A stretch of DNA of 64,000 nt from Plecoglossus altivelis (taxonomy: Eukaryota > Chordata > Actinopteri > Osmeriformes > Plecoglossidae). Position numbers and translations under genes: made by a program. The notes beneath the pieces are model-generated. The model did no database searches, was not told where the DNA came from, and saw only the letters and a program-made list of their open reading frames with translations. Of this stretch, positions 24,416 to 36,360 are shown in pieces. The stretch covers positions 848,521 through 912,520 of the forward strand of contig BROE01000002.1 of the NCBI GenBank assembly GCA_036571765.1, in the 5' to 3' direction. Within the stretch, counting starts at the first letter, position 1; every line of letters starts with the position of its first letter.

Positions 24416-26330
24416 GGACGTTAATCTGCTGACTAAGGAAACATGCTCCCAGAGACTTCTCCTCCTCCTTTCTCGTCTCCTCCTTCTTCCTCCTCTTCTC
24501 CTCCTCCTTTCTCCTTTCCTCTTCTTCCTCTCCTCTTCTTCCTCTCCTCTTCTTCCTTCCTCCTCTCCTCCTCCTCCTCCTCTCCTCTCCTCCTCCTTCT
24601 TCTCTCCTCTCTCCTCTCCTCCTTCTTCCTGACCAGGAAACTTCTCTGGATGTTCTTTTTAAATTAGTTTTTCATGGAATTCTCCGTCTCTCGTATCTCT
24701 CCTCTCTGATTTTGATCCAAACTAAAAGCGATCCTTCCTTGTCCTCCTAGCCATGCCATCCTTTCACCCCAACTCCTCCTCCTCCTCCTCCTCCTCCTCC
24801 TACTTTTTTGTATAAAAAAAGAAAAAAAACAAAAACAGGAAAAAAAGTCTGATTATTTACTATTTTACTGATGAAATAAAAATGTCTAGGCCCCTCCCTC
24901 CACAGTGTTCTTGGTGAGAAATGATGGAAAGTTCTAGATCACTGCTGCTGTATGGTAATACATGCACTTCACCTAGTATTCATTACTGCAGACGGAGAGC
25001 AGTCAACTCGTTTTGTCAGTACTTTAATTACTACTAATATTAAGGTTCGGTATGGATGAACGCGTTTTGTTTTGCGTTGTTTTTTTGTTTGTTTTTTGCA
25101 AGCGAACTGCGATTTTTTTTTGTTGTTGTTGTTGCTTTTTAGACTTTTTTTTAAATTTTATTTTATTTCTTTTCCGGGTTTTTGTTTTTAATCTCTTGCC
25201 CTGTTGATACATTCCCGATGTTGAAGTATCTGATATTACCACCTTTAAATTTATAATTTTATTGTGTATCATTTCATTTTCTGTGTTAGTATGAAGAGGG
25301 TGTTTTCTGTGTGTGTATGTACCCTAGAGACTCGGCTTACTGTATGATGGTACTCTGTCTCTCTCTCTGTCTCTCTCACTGTGGTTGTGCGTCCATGCTG
25401 TCGTCTCGTGCGTGTGCGCGGCGTGTGCCGGTCTTGCCGTGCGGTGCTGCTGTGCGCTCCTGCGTCGTGGTGCTCGGTGCCGTCGTGCGTCGCGTTGTGG
25501 TCCGTCTGTTGTGCGTCTGGGTCGTGCGTCTGCTCTTAAAGTTCGTTAAGACATTCTAGAATGAGCCCTCTAGACCCTNNNNNNNNNNNNNNNNNNNNNN
25601 NNNNNNNNNNNNNNNNNNNNNNNNNNNNNNNNNNNNNNNNNNNNNNNNNNNNNNNNNNNNNNNNNNNNNNNNNNNNNNNNNNNNNNNNNNNNNNNNNNNN
25701 NNNNNNNNNNNNNNNNNNNNNNNNNNNNNNNNNNNNNNNNNNNNNNNNNNNNNNNNNNNNNNNNNNNNNNNNNNNNNNNNNNNNNNNNNNNNNTTGTGTA
25801 TTTTTTATTTATTTTATTTCATTTATTTTATTTTATTTTCTTTATTATTTTGCGTCTGTGTGTGCTCTGCGTGTGTCTGTTGCTTTTCTGCGTGTGTGTG
25901 TTGCGGTCTGGTGCGTGTGCTTGCGTCTGCCTGTGTTTTGCTTGTGTCGTGTCTGTTTCTGCTTGTTTCGTGGCTGTGCGTCTGTTTTTTTTTTTTTATT
26001 TATTATTTTTACTTTTTATTGGTTTAATGTTATGTGCTCTTTGTGTTGTGGCTTTTTCTGTCGTGTGCGTCTGCGGTTGTCGTTTACTGCGTTGGTGTGT
26101 CGTACTTGCCGTGTTTGTTTGTGTGTCTGTTGTGTTTGTTTGTGTGGTTGTTTGTGTGTGGTTGTGTGTTTGTTTGTGCGGTTTTGTGTGTTCTGATCAG
26201 TAGCTAGATCCTCCGACTTCTTCTTCTCTTTGTTGTTCCAAGTTGTATGCTTTCTTTGTTGCTTTTTTTTTTTTTTTACTTTTTACTGCTTGTTTTTAAA
26301 AACTTCACAATAAAACTATGAAGAAATGTT
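24416..26330 (+). other. khsrp 3'UTR
   Basis: After the TGA at 24413-24415 come CTCCT-rich sequence, A/T-rich stretches and GT/CGT-rich sequence, without further coding exons. Candidate polyadenylation signals are AATAAA near 24877 and AATAAA at 26309-26314. The region includes the first assembly gap. The open frames here (for example 25311-25559) are in simple, compositionally biased sequence. Confidence 0.6.
25579..25793. other. Assembly gap (N run)
   Basis: 215 undetermined bases within the probable 3'UTR of khsrp. Confidence 1.
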
Positions 26331-26797
26331 TGGTGTTTCCACACAAATTTTGTGTAAAGACAAAAACTGATAACGCAACAAAAGGGTTTTGATCGTTCCT
26401 CAGATTGTGACGTACTTAAACATTAACTCGTGCATTAAAACAATCGAGACATACTTTAAACACAAACACACAACTCGTTTTATTGGCTTTTATTTATTCA
26501 TTTGCTCTAAATAGTCACAATCAAACAATTCTTCATTAATAGAGATCGCATTTGTCTGGTTTACTACATGAAAAAACTTCCAGTTATTTCCTCGTATGAA
26601 TTTATTTGTAATAGTGTTATCTTTAATCTTTATTTAATCTTATTTTTTGAGGACATGAAAACCTAAACACAACATAAAGATTCTAGTTGATTTTATTAAG
26701 TCATTATATTAAGTAATAATAGAGAAACATGTAGGCTGAATTACCACTAAAAGACAAGAGTGATGGGGCTGGTTTCCATAGAGACGGTGTGACTTCA

Positions 26798-29700
26798 TCA
26801 CTCCAGACTCTGGGACCCTGAAGGTCGGAGACAAACAGTGTTACCTAGGAGACTGTTGTTGTGACAACGTCATGACTCACCGCGCCCTTGGTTTGTACTC
26901 ACAGGTGATTGGTCCGATGGTGACGGGCCTGAGAGGCACGGTCTCGTCGACAGATCGACGTGACCTTCCTGAACACACCTGTGGAGAGACACCAGAGAGT
27001 CAGAGAGATCAGGGAGTCAGAGAGACCAGAGAGATCAGGGAGTCAGTGATCAGAGAGACCAGAGAGTCAGAGAGACCAGGGAGTCAGAGAGACCAGAGAG
27101 TCAGAGAGACCAGGGAGTCAAAGAGACCAGAGAGTCAGAGAGACCAGAGAGTCAGAGAGACCAAAGACATGGTGACCACAGAGTCAGGAAGACCAGGAAG
27201 GAGGGTGGGAGGACTCACAGGAGAGCAGTAGGAGTTCCTCTGGTCACACAGGTTGAGATTGCAGTGCAGGTAGACGTCCTTGTAGTCCCCCTGGAACAGG
27301 AACAGCAGCGCAGAGAAGCGAGCCTGGAGGGACAAGCCACTCTCCTCCACCCTCACCTGGCGACGGTTGGTAGGACACCTGGAGGATCAGGAGAATTAGA
27401 CAAACATGCACATACTTCTCTCACCCTGTCCAGACTCATATTCTTGTCTTCCCCTCTCCAGGTTCACATACTTGTGCTGGATGAGGAAGTATTTCAGGAG
27501 GTCATCAGGATCGGGGGAGTAGGTGGCATAGCAGTCCTCCAGAACGACCACAAAGCGTCTAGTCTCGGTCTCTTCCACAGACACGCCCACGTGTAGGACG
27601 GAGCCCAGGGGCAGAGTGACCTGGCCTGCAGGGTAAGGATCTGTGTAGTTGGCATCACGGAACAGAGACATGGAGGTCCTGGCCTTGGCACCCTCCTTTT
27701 CCAGCGCATTTTCAAGACTGACAAGATATGGAACAAGTAAACAACAAAGTCAGAACAAACATGTTTAAATTGGAAACTAAGTGTGTCAATGTGTGAGTTT
27801 GTAAGGGTCCACCTACTCCAGGTATGGTCTGATGACCACATCCAGACTGGCGTCTGTCTCCAGAGGATAGTAGCAAGAGAAAGGGATCCTCAGTGGTCGG
27901 CTAAAGGTCTCATTTCTTGTTGGGTAGACAAACAGACTGTTGGAGTAGATGGCGTGGCTGCCGTTGGTCTGGAGAGAGAAGGAAAAGGATCATATCGGCT
28001 GCCCAGCCTGTGCAGAGTTGATCAATCAGGCAGAAACAGGCAGGCAGAGTGGTAGAGTAACCATGTCCTCACCGTCAGAGTGGTTCCACAGCTGCCTTCC
28101 CAACGTTCCATCTGGAACCACACCGTCCCGTTACGCTCCTGGGAGGAGCAGCGGGGATTGGCCAGGTGAACAGATGATTTGTCCAGGTGTTTGGCTGCTA
28201 GCTGAGACTCGAGGAGACCCACATCAATGTAGCTCCTCCCACACGTCAGCTCTGGGGTGACTGAGGAAACAAGGGAAATGTTATGTGGGGTGATAGCAGA
28301 TGGAGAATACAATTATTGACCAAATGAAGAGATAGAAGTAGAGAGAAACAAATGATTTATTTCTGGCAGTCGTTTTGTTTAATCAAGTCTTGTCAAATTT
28401 GATGTGAATTTTTGGACGGTTTTCCTTGAACCTAGTTGAAGTAACGTTATAAATATTCGGTTTTAAAACTCACTTGTTGTTCCACAGTACCAGGTGACTC
28501 CATTGCGACTGACACAGTCTTCATACTCTTTACAGCTGGCACAAACTTTGGATTTGGTATCTGAAACAAAGTTGAAAAAACATATAAATGTCTGTAGTTC
28601 TAAGGTCAACTTAGTTTGATGTAACATTTTAAGCATCGACTTAACTTTAAAAAGCTCTGAGTGACTGCAGACCTTGACTAAAACCTTCTGGTTAAGCTTA
28701 AATGACCATTATAACATCAAAACCCTAGAAACTGTTTTTTTTGTGACAATCAAGCAAGAAGCTCCTTACCTGCACAGTAAGCTGAATAACAGTTGCTCAC
28801 TGGGCTGAACTTGTAAACGGAGTACCGACCAGGACAAGCTTTGACGTGGATACTGTTTCTGAAGAAGCAGCAATTATCACCTCCCCCATACGCATACCCC
28901 CACCACCATCCCCAGTTATATCCATTCCAGTGTCCACAGACCTCCCGTTCCACCACCCCATCGCCCAGCAGGGGGTGAGGGGAACTGAGCCACAGAGGAA
29001 TCTGGGTTCCACAGCTGTTTATATCCACACACGCCTCTGGCATCTGAACACTAGTGCTCTGCAGGAACATACGATACCATACATGTCCCCTAAACCCAGT
29101 GTCACAGTTATAGGAAAGGCCGTTGTCTGTTGAACGCCAGGCGTCGTTCAGAACTGAGTACTGACTACAGGGGTCAACACAGCGAAGAGCTCCATTGACA
29201 TTGATGCAGTCCTGGCCTGCTGGGCAAGGTGTGGCCCCACACCAAAACCTCACAGAGCCGGAGGGTTTTGGGGGAACAGTTGGAGATGATATGGGAACAG
29301 CTGGAGTTGTCCTGGGAACAGCTGGAGTTGTCGTGGGAACAGCTGGAGTTGTCGTGGGAACAGCTGTGGATTTGAAGTTAGGAAGAGATGTAAGCAACAC
29401 AACTGGAATGAAGCAGAGAGCGTCATCTTATTTAGCTGAATAAATAACGCTGACATTCGACAATGAATAATCTATAAATGTACAAACTAAGTTACAGACT
29501 TGTGATTAAAGTGAACGAGTAACTGAATAATTAAATCCATTACTTTTATGACTAGTTACAAGAGGCTCACAATGGCTACATACCTGCACAATAAGCCGCG
29601 TAACAGTAATACAATGGGGCAAACTTGTAGACGTAGTAGTTGTTAGGACAGGCTTTGATCTTGATATTGTGTCTGTAGTAGCAGCAATTGTCATACCACC

Positions 29701-32177
29701 CGCTTCCTGGCCCGCTCCAGTAGTTGTAATATTTGTGGTGTCCACAGACCTGACGTTCCACTACGCCATCTCCCAGCAGGGGGTGAGAAGAATTTAGCCA
29801 CAGAGGAATCTGGGTTCCACACCTGTTTACGTCCACACACGTCTCTGGCATCTGGGTGTTGTTCCCATCCAGGAACATACGATACCATCCTTGCCAACTT
29901 CTCCAAGCATCACAGTTATCAGCACGGCCGTAGCCTGTTGAGCGCCAGGCGTCATCCAGAACTGAGTACTGGCTACAGGGGTCAGCACAGCGAAAGGAAC
30001 CATTGACACTGATACAATCCTGGCCTGCTGGGCAAGGTGTACCCTCACACCAAATTTGTGCATAGATTGTTGTGGGACCCTCTGTGGTTGTCGTGGGAGC
30101 AGCTGTGGTTGTCGTGGGAGCCTCTGTGGTTGTCGTGGGAGCAGCTGTGGTTGTCGTGGGAGCCTCTGTGGTTGTTGTGGGAGCAGCTGTGGTTGTCGTG
30201 GGAGCCTCTGTGGTTGTCGTGGGAGCCTCTGTGGTTGTCGTGGGAGCCTCTGTGGTTGTAGTGGGAGCAGCTGTGGTTGTTGTGGGAGCAGCTGTGGTTG
30301 TTGTGGGAACAACAGTGGTCTGATAGGCAGCAGCTGGGGTTGTCGTGGCAGCAGCTGTGGTTTTGAAGATGGGAAGAGATGTAAACAGCACATTTGAGGT
30401 GAAGCTGGGTGTGCCATCTAACTTAACAGAATAAATACTGGATATTTTTATTCACAAAGTAAAAAATGGCAAATGATAAATGAATGTACAAACCAGTGAA
30501 GGTACAGATTAATGAACACATCAGTGCATGGAAAACATCCAAATATGATTGTAGTATTGGAGCCATTTATCAAAATGATTCGTGTAAAACTTGCGTTGAC
30601 TTTTTTGTCTTTTGTTCTTATTCTGATCATTATATCGAACAGAGCAAAAAAACATCATCAGTAGGTGTGGCTGAGATTTTGACCAGGTGAATAGGATTTC
30701 CCATACCTGGAAAGGCAAATATTATTTCACCACACAGCCTCTAAACAATCGTGACACATACACATTTTAATTGGTCTTTTTTGAGAGTTCATCACAAGAC
30801 CAATCACTGCGCACAGAAGAGGAGTGGGGGTATGGAGCGCCCCTACTGGTGGACATGTGTAAATGCACCTAATGGAGGAGTAAGTGAAAGCCCCCTACTG
30901 GTGGACATGTGTAAATGCACCTAATGGAGGAGTAAGTGAAAGCGTTATTGAATTATTGAATCCAGGATATGAATTAAATTCACATATTTTGTGATGTGAT
31001 TGGCACTGGGTTAGAACCCATCGAGTTGGTTTTCCTGTTACTATGACTACGGTGGTGGATTTCCAACAGCTAACAACAGTTACCGCAGTAACAGCAGTTA
31101 CTTTTTTATGACTTAGTTAAAAGAAGTTTGCAATGTCTACATACCAGCACAATAAGCCGAGTAACAAACATTGGATTTGACGAACTTGTAGACATAGTAG
31201 TTGCCAGGACAAGCTTTCACGTGGAGTGGATTGGATTTGTAGTAGCAACAGTCATCTACGCCCCACCAGTACTCTTGTTCATAACTCCAGTGTCCACAGA
31301 CCTCACGTTCCACCACCCCGTCCTCCAGCAGGGGATGAGGGGAAGGGAGCCACAAAGGAACCTGGGTTCCACACCTGTTTACATCCACACACGTCTCTGA
31401 CATCTGGGTGCTGTTACCATCCAGTAACATACGATACCATCCCTGCCAACTAATCCAAGCATCACAGTTATGGGAAAAACCGTTGTCTGTTGAGCGCCAG
31501 GCGTCATCCAGAACTGAGTACTGCTCACAGGGGTCAGCACAGCGAGAAGAACCACCAAAACTGATACAGTCATGGCCTGTAGGGCAAAGTCTGTTCCCAC
31601 ACCAAAACTGCACGGAGGTGGTGGTTGTCATGGAGGTGGTGGTTGTCATGGGAGGGGTGGTTGTCATGGGAGGGGTGGTTGTAGTGTCTTGAAATGTTGG
31701 GTTAACATTTAAAACTGGACCAGCAAGGCGTGAGTAATCGGACAAACCCACCCGAACAGACTTGCGGAAACAAAAATAAGAAACTGGTATAGAAATGCGG
31801 TAGAGTAAGCAGGACTGAGCAAAACAATCGCTTATTAGTATCATCAGTATATATAGATAGATAATATTTATCCATAACAACCAGCCTTCTAACCGGTCAC
31901 AGGCAATGACAATACACGCAGTTTTAATATCATTCTGCGCAGCTGCATAAATGAACATAGCGATAACGTGGTACAGATATACTAAAGACAGACCACAGGC
32001 TGCGTGCCCGACAGACACACCACAGAGGCTCCCCACGGACATACCACAGCACTAGAGCTCCCACGGAGCAGACCACAGAGGCTACCCCGACCAGACGCAC
32101 AGAGGCTCCCGCCACGACAAACCACGAGAGGCTCCGCACGACAACGCACAGCTGCGTATAGTAGTATAACAATCGGC

Positions 32178-32223
<46 letters not shown>

Positions 32224-32252
32224 GCGATTGTTTGCAGTCCTTGCTTACTCTA

Positions 32253-32299
<47 letters not shown>

Positions 32300-32302
32300 T
32301 AT

Positions 32303-32333
<31 letters not shown>

Positions 32334-32922
32334 CGCGAGAAAGGATTGATAGTTGAAGAACTGACTTCATATATTCTTCATTCTTGCTTGGTTATTTAGT
32401 GTTCAGGGAACACAAAACATGAGGGGGGGGGGGGTCATAACCTGTTTTCTGTCAATGTTTTTGTCTTATTCCAAGTTTCATCAGCAATTTTGCTGATTAA
32501 GGTTCCAGCAGAAATGCGCTTTCGTTTTGGTCGCGGGCGCACGTCTCTACGTGAATTTCTGGATCACACAAAATCTTAATTCACTCATGTTTCAATTTTA
32601 GTTTAAAAGATATGAATTCAAAGCCCACAAATACGTTTGCGTTTGAATTTCGATTTCAAGTATCCAATGCCTTTTAAAATTCAAAACATGTCTTTCTAAT
32701 AATATTGTAATAAATAACGGTTAGCTGGCACTACAATTTCGTGTAGTCTGCCTCTATAATGAATGTATCTTAGAAAATCCTTCAACAAAATTATGACTTA
32801 AAAAAATATGACGGGGCAGTAAATGTTGGTGTTACAGTACATAAACAGATTTACGACCTACCTGATAGTAGGCACAGGAACAACAGCAGGTCCCTTGACA
32901 TCATCATTACTCGACGCATCAT
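26798..32922 (-). CDS. Gene A: secreted uromodulin/GP2-like protein with three D8C units and a ZP module
   Basis: Eleven exons in transcript order: 32862-32922 (signal peptide, MMRRVMMMSRDLLLFLCLLS), 31145-31687, 29584-30354, 28770-29363, 28474-28560, 28073-28260, 27817-27968, 27472-27717, 27219-27378, 26903-26978 and 26798-26817. All junctions keep phase, giving 965 residues. Exons 2-4 each hold a Thr/Pro stalk followed by a D8C module (FWCG..CPxGxDC, DPCxQYSVLxDAWRST, WYRMxL, CGTQxPLWL, HPLLxDGVVEREVCGHW). Exon 5 is a short four-Cys piece. Exons 6-10 form ZP-N and ZP-C. Near the end are the cleavage motif RSRR, the hydrophobic patch VTIGPIT and the end W-S-Q-S-L-E. The family forms extracellular filaments and binds bacterial fimbriae (uromodulin, GP2). 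No GPI or transmembrane signal follows, so a secreted form is inferred. It resembles UMOD and GP2 but is not clearly orthologous to either. Confidence 0.88.
26985..27190 (-). repeat. GAGAGACCAGAGAGTCA minisatellite in gene A intron
   Basis: About a dozen near-copies of a 17-base purine-rich unit (plus strand AGAGACCAGAGAGTCAG) lie between the last two ZP-C exons. The same intron in genes B (44420-44610) and C (57510-57660) holds the same repeat, so it predates the duplication. Confidence 0.8.
30072..30320 (-). repeat. 21-bp coding repeat: EAPTTTT stalk of gene A
   Basis: Within exon 29584-30354, about eleven 21-base units encode (E/A)APTTTT heptapeptides in frame. Nearly every residue is Thr, Pro or Ala, as expected of a dense O-glycosylation stalk between D8C modules 1 and 2. 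The stalks before D8C-1 (PPMTTT type) and D8C-3 (AVPTTTP type) are much shorter. Copy number probably varies between individuals. Confidence 0.85.
30838..30941. repeat. Two tandem copies of a 52-bp unit
   Basis: CCCCTACTGGTGGACATGTG followed by the same 32 bases occurs twice in direct succession in the intron between the first two D8C exons of gene A. No coding capacity. Confidence 0.85.
32030..32335. repeat. ACCACAGAGGCTCC minisatellite and (TA)n arrays in gene A intron 1
   Basis: Degenerate units around GACCACAGAGGCTCC (32030-32160) are followed by (TA)n at 32180-32222 and 32256-32332. The sequence just before (31905-31985) resembles 33700-33775, so part of this intron may be a degraded copy of the gene's upstream flank. 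Confidence 0.7.
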
Positions 32923-34780
32923 GCAGATCGGAGAAGGGAAGCCTTGAGATGATATAGAAAATAGTTTTAAAAAGAAGGAAAAACGGTTTTTTTTACGTCA
33001 CAAGTCTATAGGGAGAGTTTCGTCAAAAAATTCGTCAGAAAATTATATTTAACGGACACCTCTCCCTCCTTATTACTAAAAGCACATTTTAAAACAAGCA
33101 AAAGGAGGTCTAGGTTAGGTCAACCTTTATTCTGAACTAACAGTCACTGTAACAACGAAAGTCAAAAATTATAGGCTACTGAATGTAAAGAAGAAAAAAA
33201 ACGCAACACAATGTTAAGCAGAATTCACTAGGAGCCAAAATAATCCAGATTTATTTTACACTACAACAAAAAAATAGGCCTAAAATGGTAATATTTACAA
33301 AAACTAATTGTTGAGACTTTGACACATATAGATAGCCTGAGTAGTTGACGGATCTTCGTGAACTCGTTTGACTCAGTGATGCGGATGTAGCAACTGTGCT
33401 GCTAGATTTTCAAAATAGACTATCCTGAGGCTTCTCTCCATCAAAGCACCAAGAAACAAATTAAGCGTATTTTACAATTTATCTGAAACATTTAAAAAAC
33501 GTTTTCAAAGTTGCGAAAAAATGCTTTCGTTTAGGTTAAGATGCAGAGCTTTCCCCCTCTAAATAACAAGTTTCGAGAAATTCACTTTGCGGCATAACAT
33601 CTATATAGCCTAAACAAATGATCGTGCATTAGCTACATTACATTTCATACATTTAGCGGACGTTTCCATCCAAAACAACGTACAAATATTGCACATCACA
33701 CAATGACAATACACATTTTAATATCACTTTTGCGACTGCATAAATGAACATAACATAACGTGGTACATACTAAAGACGGCGTTAGCAACAGCTGCGACTA
33801 ACAGTGTATCTGCCCGCAGGCAACTGTCACTTAAAACCTGTCCTTGTCATTAACATGGCTTTAAAAAATACATTATTATTATTATTATGTTAAAATGAGA
33901 AGTATCATCAAAATAGTAATAAGTTACATGGGTCACTTTCGCACATTAAATTAGGCAAAAAGAGTTTGGTTTGGAGGAGGTAAAAAAACCGGTAGTAAAG
34001 GTTTGCATCCAGTTTTCTTCTCCAATTTGAGAGTATATTAGTGTGATACGTCTTATTGTTGTTAATGTTTAAACTTGTTTATTTACCATTATTATTATTA
34101 TTATTATTATTATTGTTGTTGTTGAAAACAGTTACATCAGTAACAGGCTATTGAAAGTGTATGCGTTTCTGCCCGGCTAGACGTGACGTCATACCAAATT
34201 CAAAAAGGAGCTGTAATATCTGAATAGAAAACAATCATTTTCGCGTTTTAAGTTTTTAGAAAAACTTCGCTTCATAAAATACGTATCGCAAAAGGGAGCC
34301 ACAATCATTCATTGTGATCAATGATCACACAGCAATACAGACATGAAATGACGCGTTGAGATGATCGTAAGTACTTACAGGCACCAATGCGTAAACCTCT
34401 CTTCTGTCTCCTTGATCAGAGAGACGCCTCAAGATCTTCTTATGTGGTTCAAGACCTCTGATGTCACTTGGGCGGGCTTCTGACTGATCAGAAAGGAACA
34501 CCCACGTGCTACAGATATGTTCGGTATCAGAGATTCGGTCAGATCTCTAAAATGTAGCAATATTACATTCTTAAAAAAAAAAAAAAAAAGATTCCCAGCA
34601 CCAGCCTAGCAGGTGCCTGGCAACACATACCCATCCTGTTTGCCTCGTTTATGGGAAGACAGTAATCAGATATGCCAACATCCCCTCACTCATTGGTGAC
34701 AGATAAGGAGAAGTGCGGGTTTGTGTTGGTACAGTGAGTGGCAGATTGATGACAGTGACAGGCGTTTATTTCTGTGGTGA
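32923..34780. other. Upstream flank of gene A, no gene recognised
   Basis: A/T-rich sequence with no exon that I can support. It holds a fish SINE tail in reverse orientation at about 33636-33690 (TACATTTAGCGGACG), an (ATT)n run at 34088-34117 and a poly-A at 34573-34590. The promoter of gene A should lie here, but I cannot point to a specific element. Confidence 0.5.
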
Positions 34781-34789
34781 TTGGATAAT

Positions 34790-34998
34790 TGGGGGGGGGG
34801 AGAGAGAGAGAGAGAGGGAGAGAGACCGAGAGATAGAGAGAGAGAGGGAGGGAGGGAGGGAGACAGAGAGATAGAGAGAGAGGGAGGGAGAGAGGGAGGG
34901 AGACAGAGAGATAGACAGAGAGAGGGAGGGAGACAGAGAGATAGACAGAGAGAGGGAGAGAGGGAGGAGGGAGGAGGGAGGAGGGAGGAGGGAGGGAG
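34790..34998. repeat. (GA)n/(GGGA)n purine repeat
   Basis: About 200 bases of GAGAGAGGGAGGGA-type sequence. Apparent ORFs on both strands are repeat artefacts. Confidence 0.9.
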
Positions 34999-35254
34999 AA
35001 GCAAGAACAACAGGAAATTATTTTGACCCAGATTCAAACCCGGAAACCTGCGTTAGCTCGAACGAGGAGACTTCATGAATTCTCAGACGTCAGGTGATCC
35101 TGACTGACTGAAATGGTGGGCGCACAGTCCCTCTTTATGCAGGATGTATATGTAATAGGTTTGTATCGTATAGGTTATTATGATATAGGTTATTATGATA
35201 TAGGTTTATATGTGATCATAAGTCATGATATATGTGATCTAAGATGTAACCTTT

Positions 35255-35665
35255 GGGTCATGACTGAAAGGACAAGATCGCGGATACAAGCGGTCGAATT
35301 GAGTTTTCTCCGCAGGGTGGTTGGGCGCTCCCTTAGAGATATGGTGAGGAGCTCGGTCACACCGGAGGAGCTCGGAGTAGAGCCCCTGCTCCTCCACGTC
35401 GAGAGGAGCCAGCTGTGGTGGCTCGGGCATCTGTTTTCGGATGCCTCCTGGACGCCTCCCTCGGAGGGGTTCCGGGCATGTCCTACCGGGAGGCCGCCCC
35501 GGGGAAGACCCAGGACACGCTGGAAGGACAATGTCACTTGGCTGGCCTGTGAACGCCTCGGTATCCCCACCGGAGGAGCTGGAGGTGGTGTTTGTGGAGA
35601 AGGAAGTCTGGCCTCCCTGCTCAGACTGCCGCCCCCGCGACCCGGCCAATAACAGAAAATGGATG
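35255..35665 (+). mobile_element. 3' end of a non-LTR retrotransposon reverse-transcriptase ORF
   Basis: The plus-strand frame reads VVGRSLRDMVRSS, LLLHVERSQLWWLGHL, FRACPTGRPPRGRPRTRWKD and LACERLGIP. This is the widely repeated C-terminal end of fish LINE-type reverse-transcriptase ORFs. It breaks off at both ends and loses frame after ERLGIP. The AGAAAATGGATGG near 35657 matches the usual 3' tail. It is a dead 5'-truncated copy. Confidence 0.8.
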
Positions 35666-35669
35666 GTTT

Positions 35670-35915
35670 ATTATGTAATTAAAGTTGTTTACTGATATAG
35701 GGTTAAATGTAAATAGTTTTTATGATATAGGTTATATGTTATAAGTTGGTATGATATAGTTTATATGTAAATAATTGTTATAGTAAGTAGTTTATAATGT
35801 TATAAGTTGTTAGATATACGGTATATGTAATAGGTTGTTATAGATATAGGTTTATATGTTAATAGTTGTTATGATCATAGTTTAATGTAATCAGTTATTA
35901 TGATGTATGTCATGA
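35670..35915. repeat. Degenerate TTATGATATAGGTTTATATG repeat
   Basis: A unit of about 20-28 bases around GTTATGATATAGGTTATATG repeats imperfectly on both sides of the LINE fragment (35145-35240 and 35670-35915). It suggests a minisatellite into which the retrotransposon inserted. Confidence 0.65.
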
Positions 35916-35959
35916 TCCATCCATCCATTGTCTACTGATAATCCCTGGGAGGGATTGCA

Positions 35960-36345
35960 GTGCTGCTTGTTCCCATGTTGGGGTCATGGCCTTACCCAGT
36001 AGCTTTTGGGCCATAGGTGGGGTACCCCCTGGACTGGGCCAGAAAGTCGCAGGCTATATCACAGAGACACAGACAACCATTCACTCACACATCCAGTCTC
36101 TGGGGCAATTTCTCAATATACAAATTAACCTATCACATGCAAGTCTTTTGATGGTGGGAGGAAGCCACAGTGCCCAGAGAGAACCCACAGTAACACATGC
36201 ATACTCTACCAAGAGAACCAACAGTAACACATGCAGACTCCACCCAGAGAAATCACGTGATGTTGGATTTGGCCCAAGAATCAACCCCAAGATCTCCTTC
36301 CTGGGAGGCAAGGGCTCTAACTGCACCGCCACCACGAGCCCATGT
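35960..36345 (-). mobile_element. Retrotransposon 3' region, diverged
   Basis: CAGACAACCATTCACTCACA, GGGAGGAAGCCACAGTGCCC and AGAGAGAACCCACAGTAACA follow each other as in the conserved 3' untranslated part of common fish LINE families. Here they occur without any reverse-transcriptase coding sequence. The strand is uncertain. Confidence 0.6.
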
Positions 36346-36360
36346 ATGTTTATATGTAAT

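Noticed and set aside
25796..26203. Cys/Val/Leu-rich open frames after the first gap
   Set aside because: Low-complexity T/GT-rich 3'UTR of khsrp read as codons; no domain.
28846..29133. Plus-strand frames over the D8C exons of gene A
   Set aside because: Antisense shadows of well-supported minus-strand D8C coding sequence.
35223..35649. Minus-strand frames of 115-136 codons
   Set aside because: Antisense of the retrotransposon reverse-transcriptase fragment at 35255-35665.
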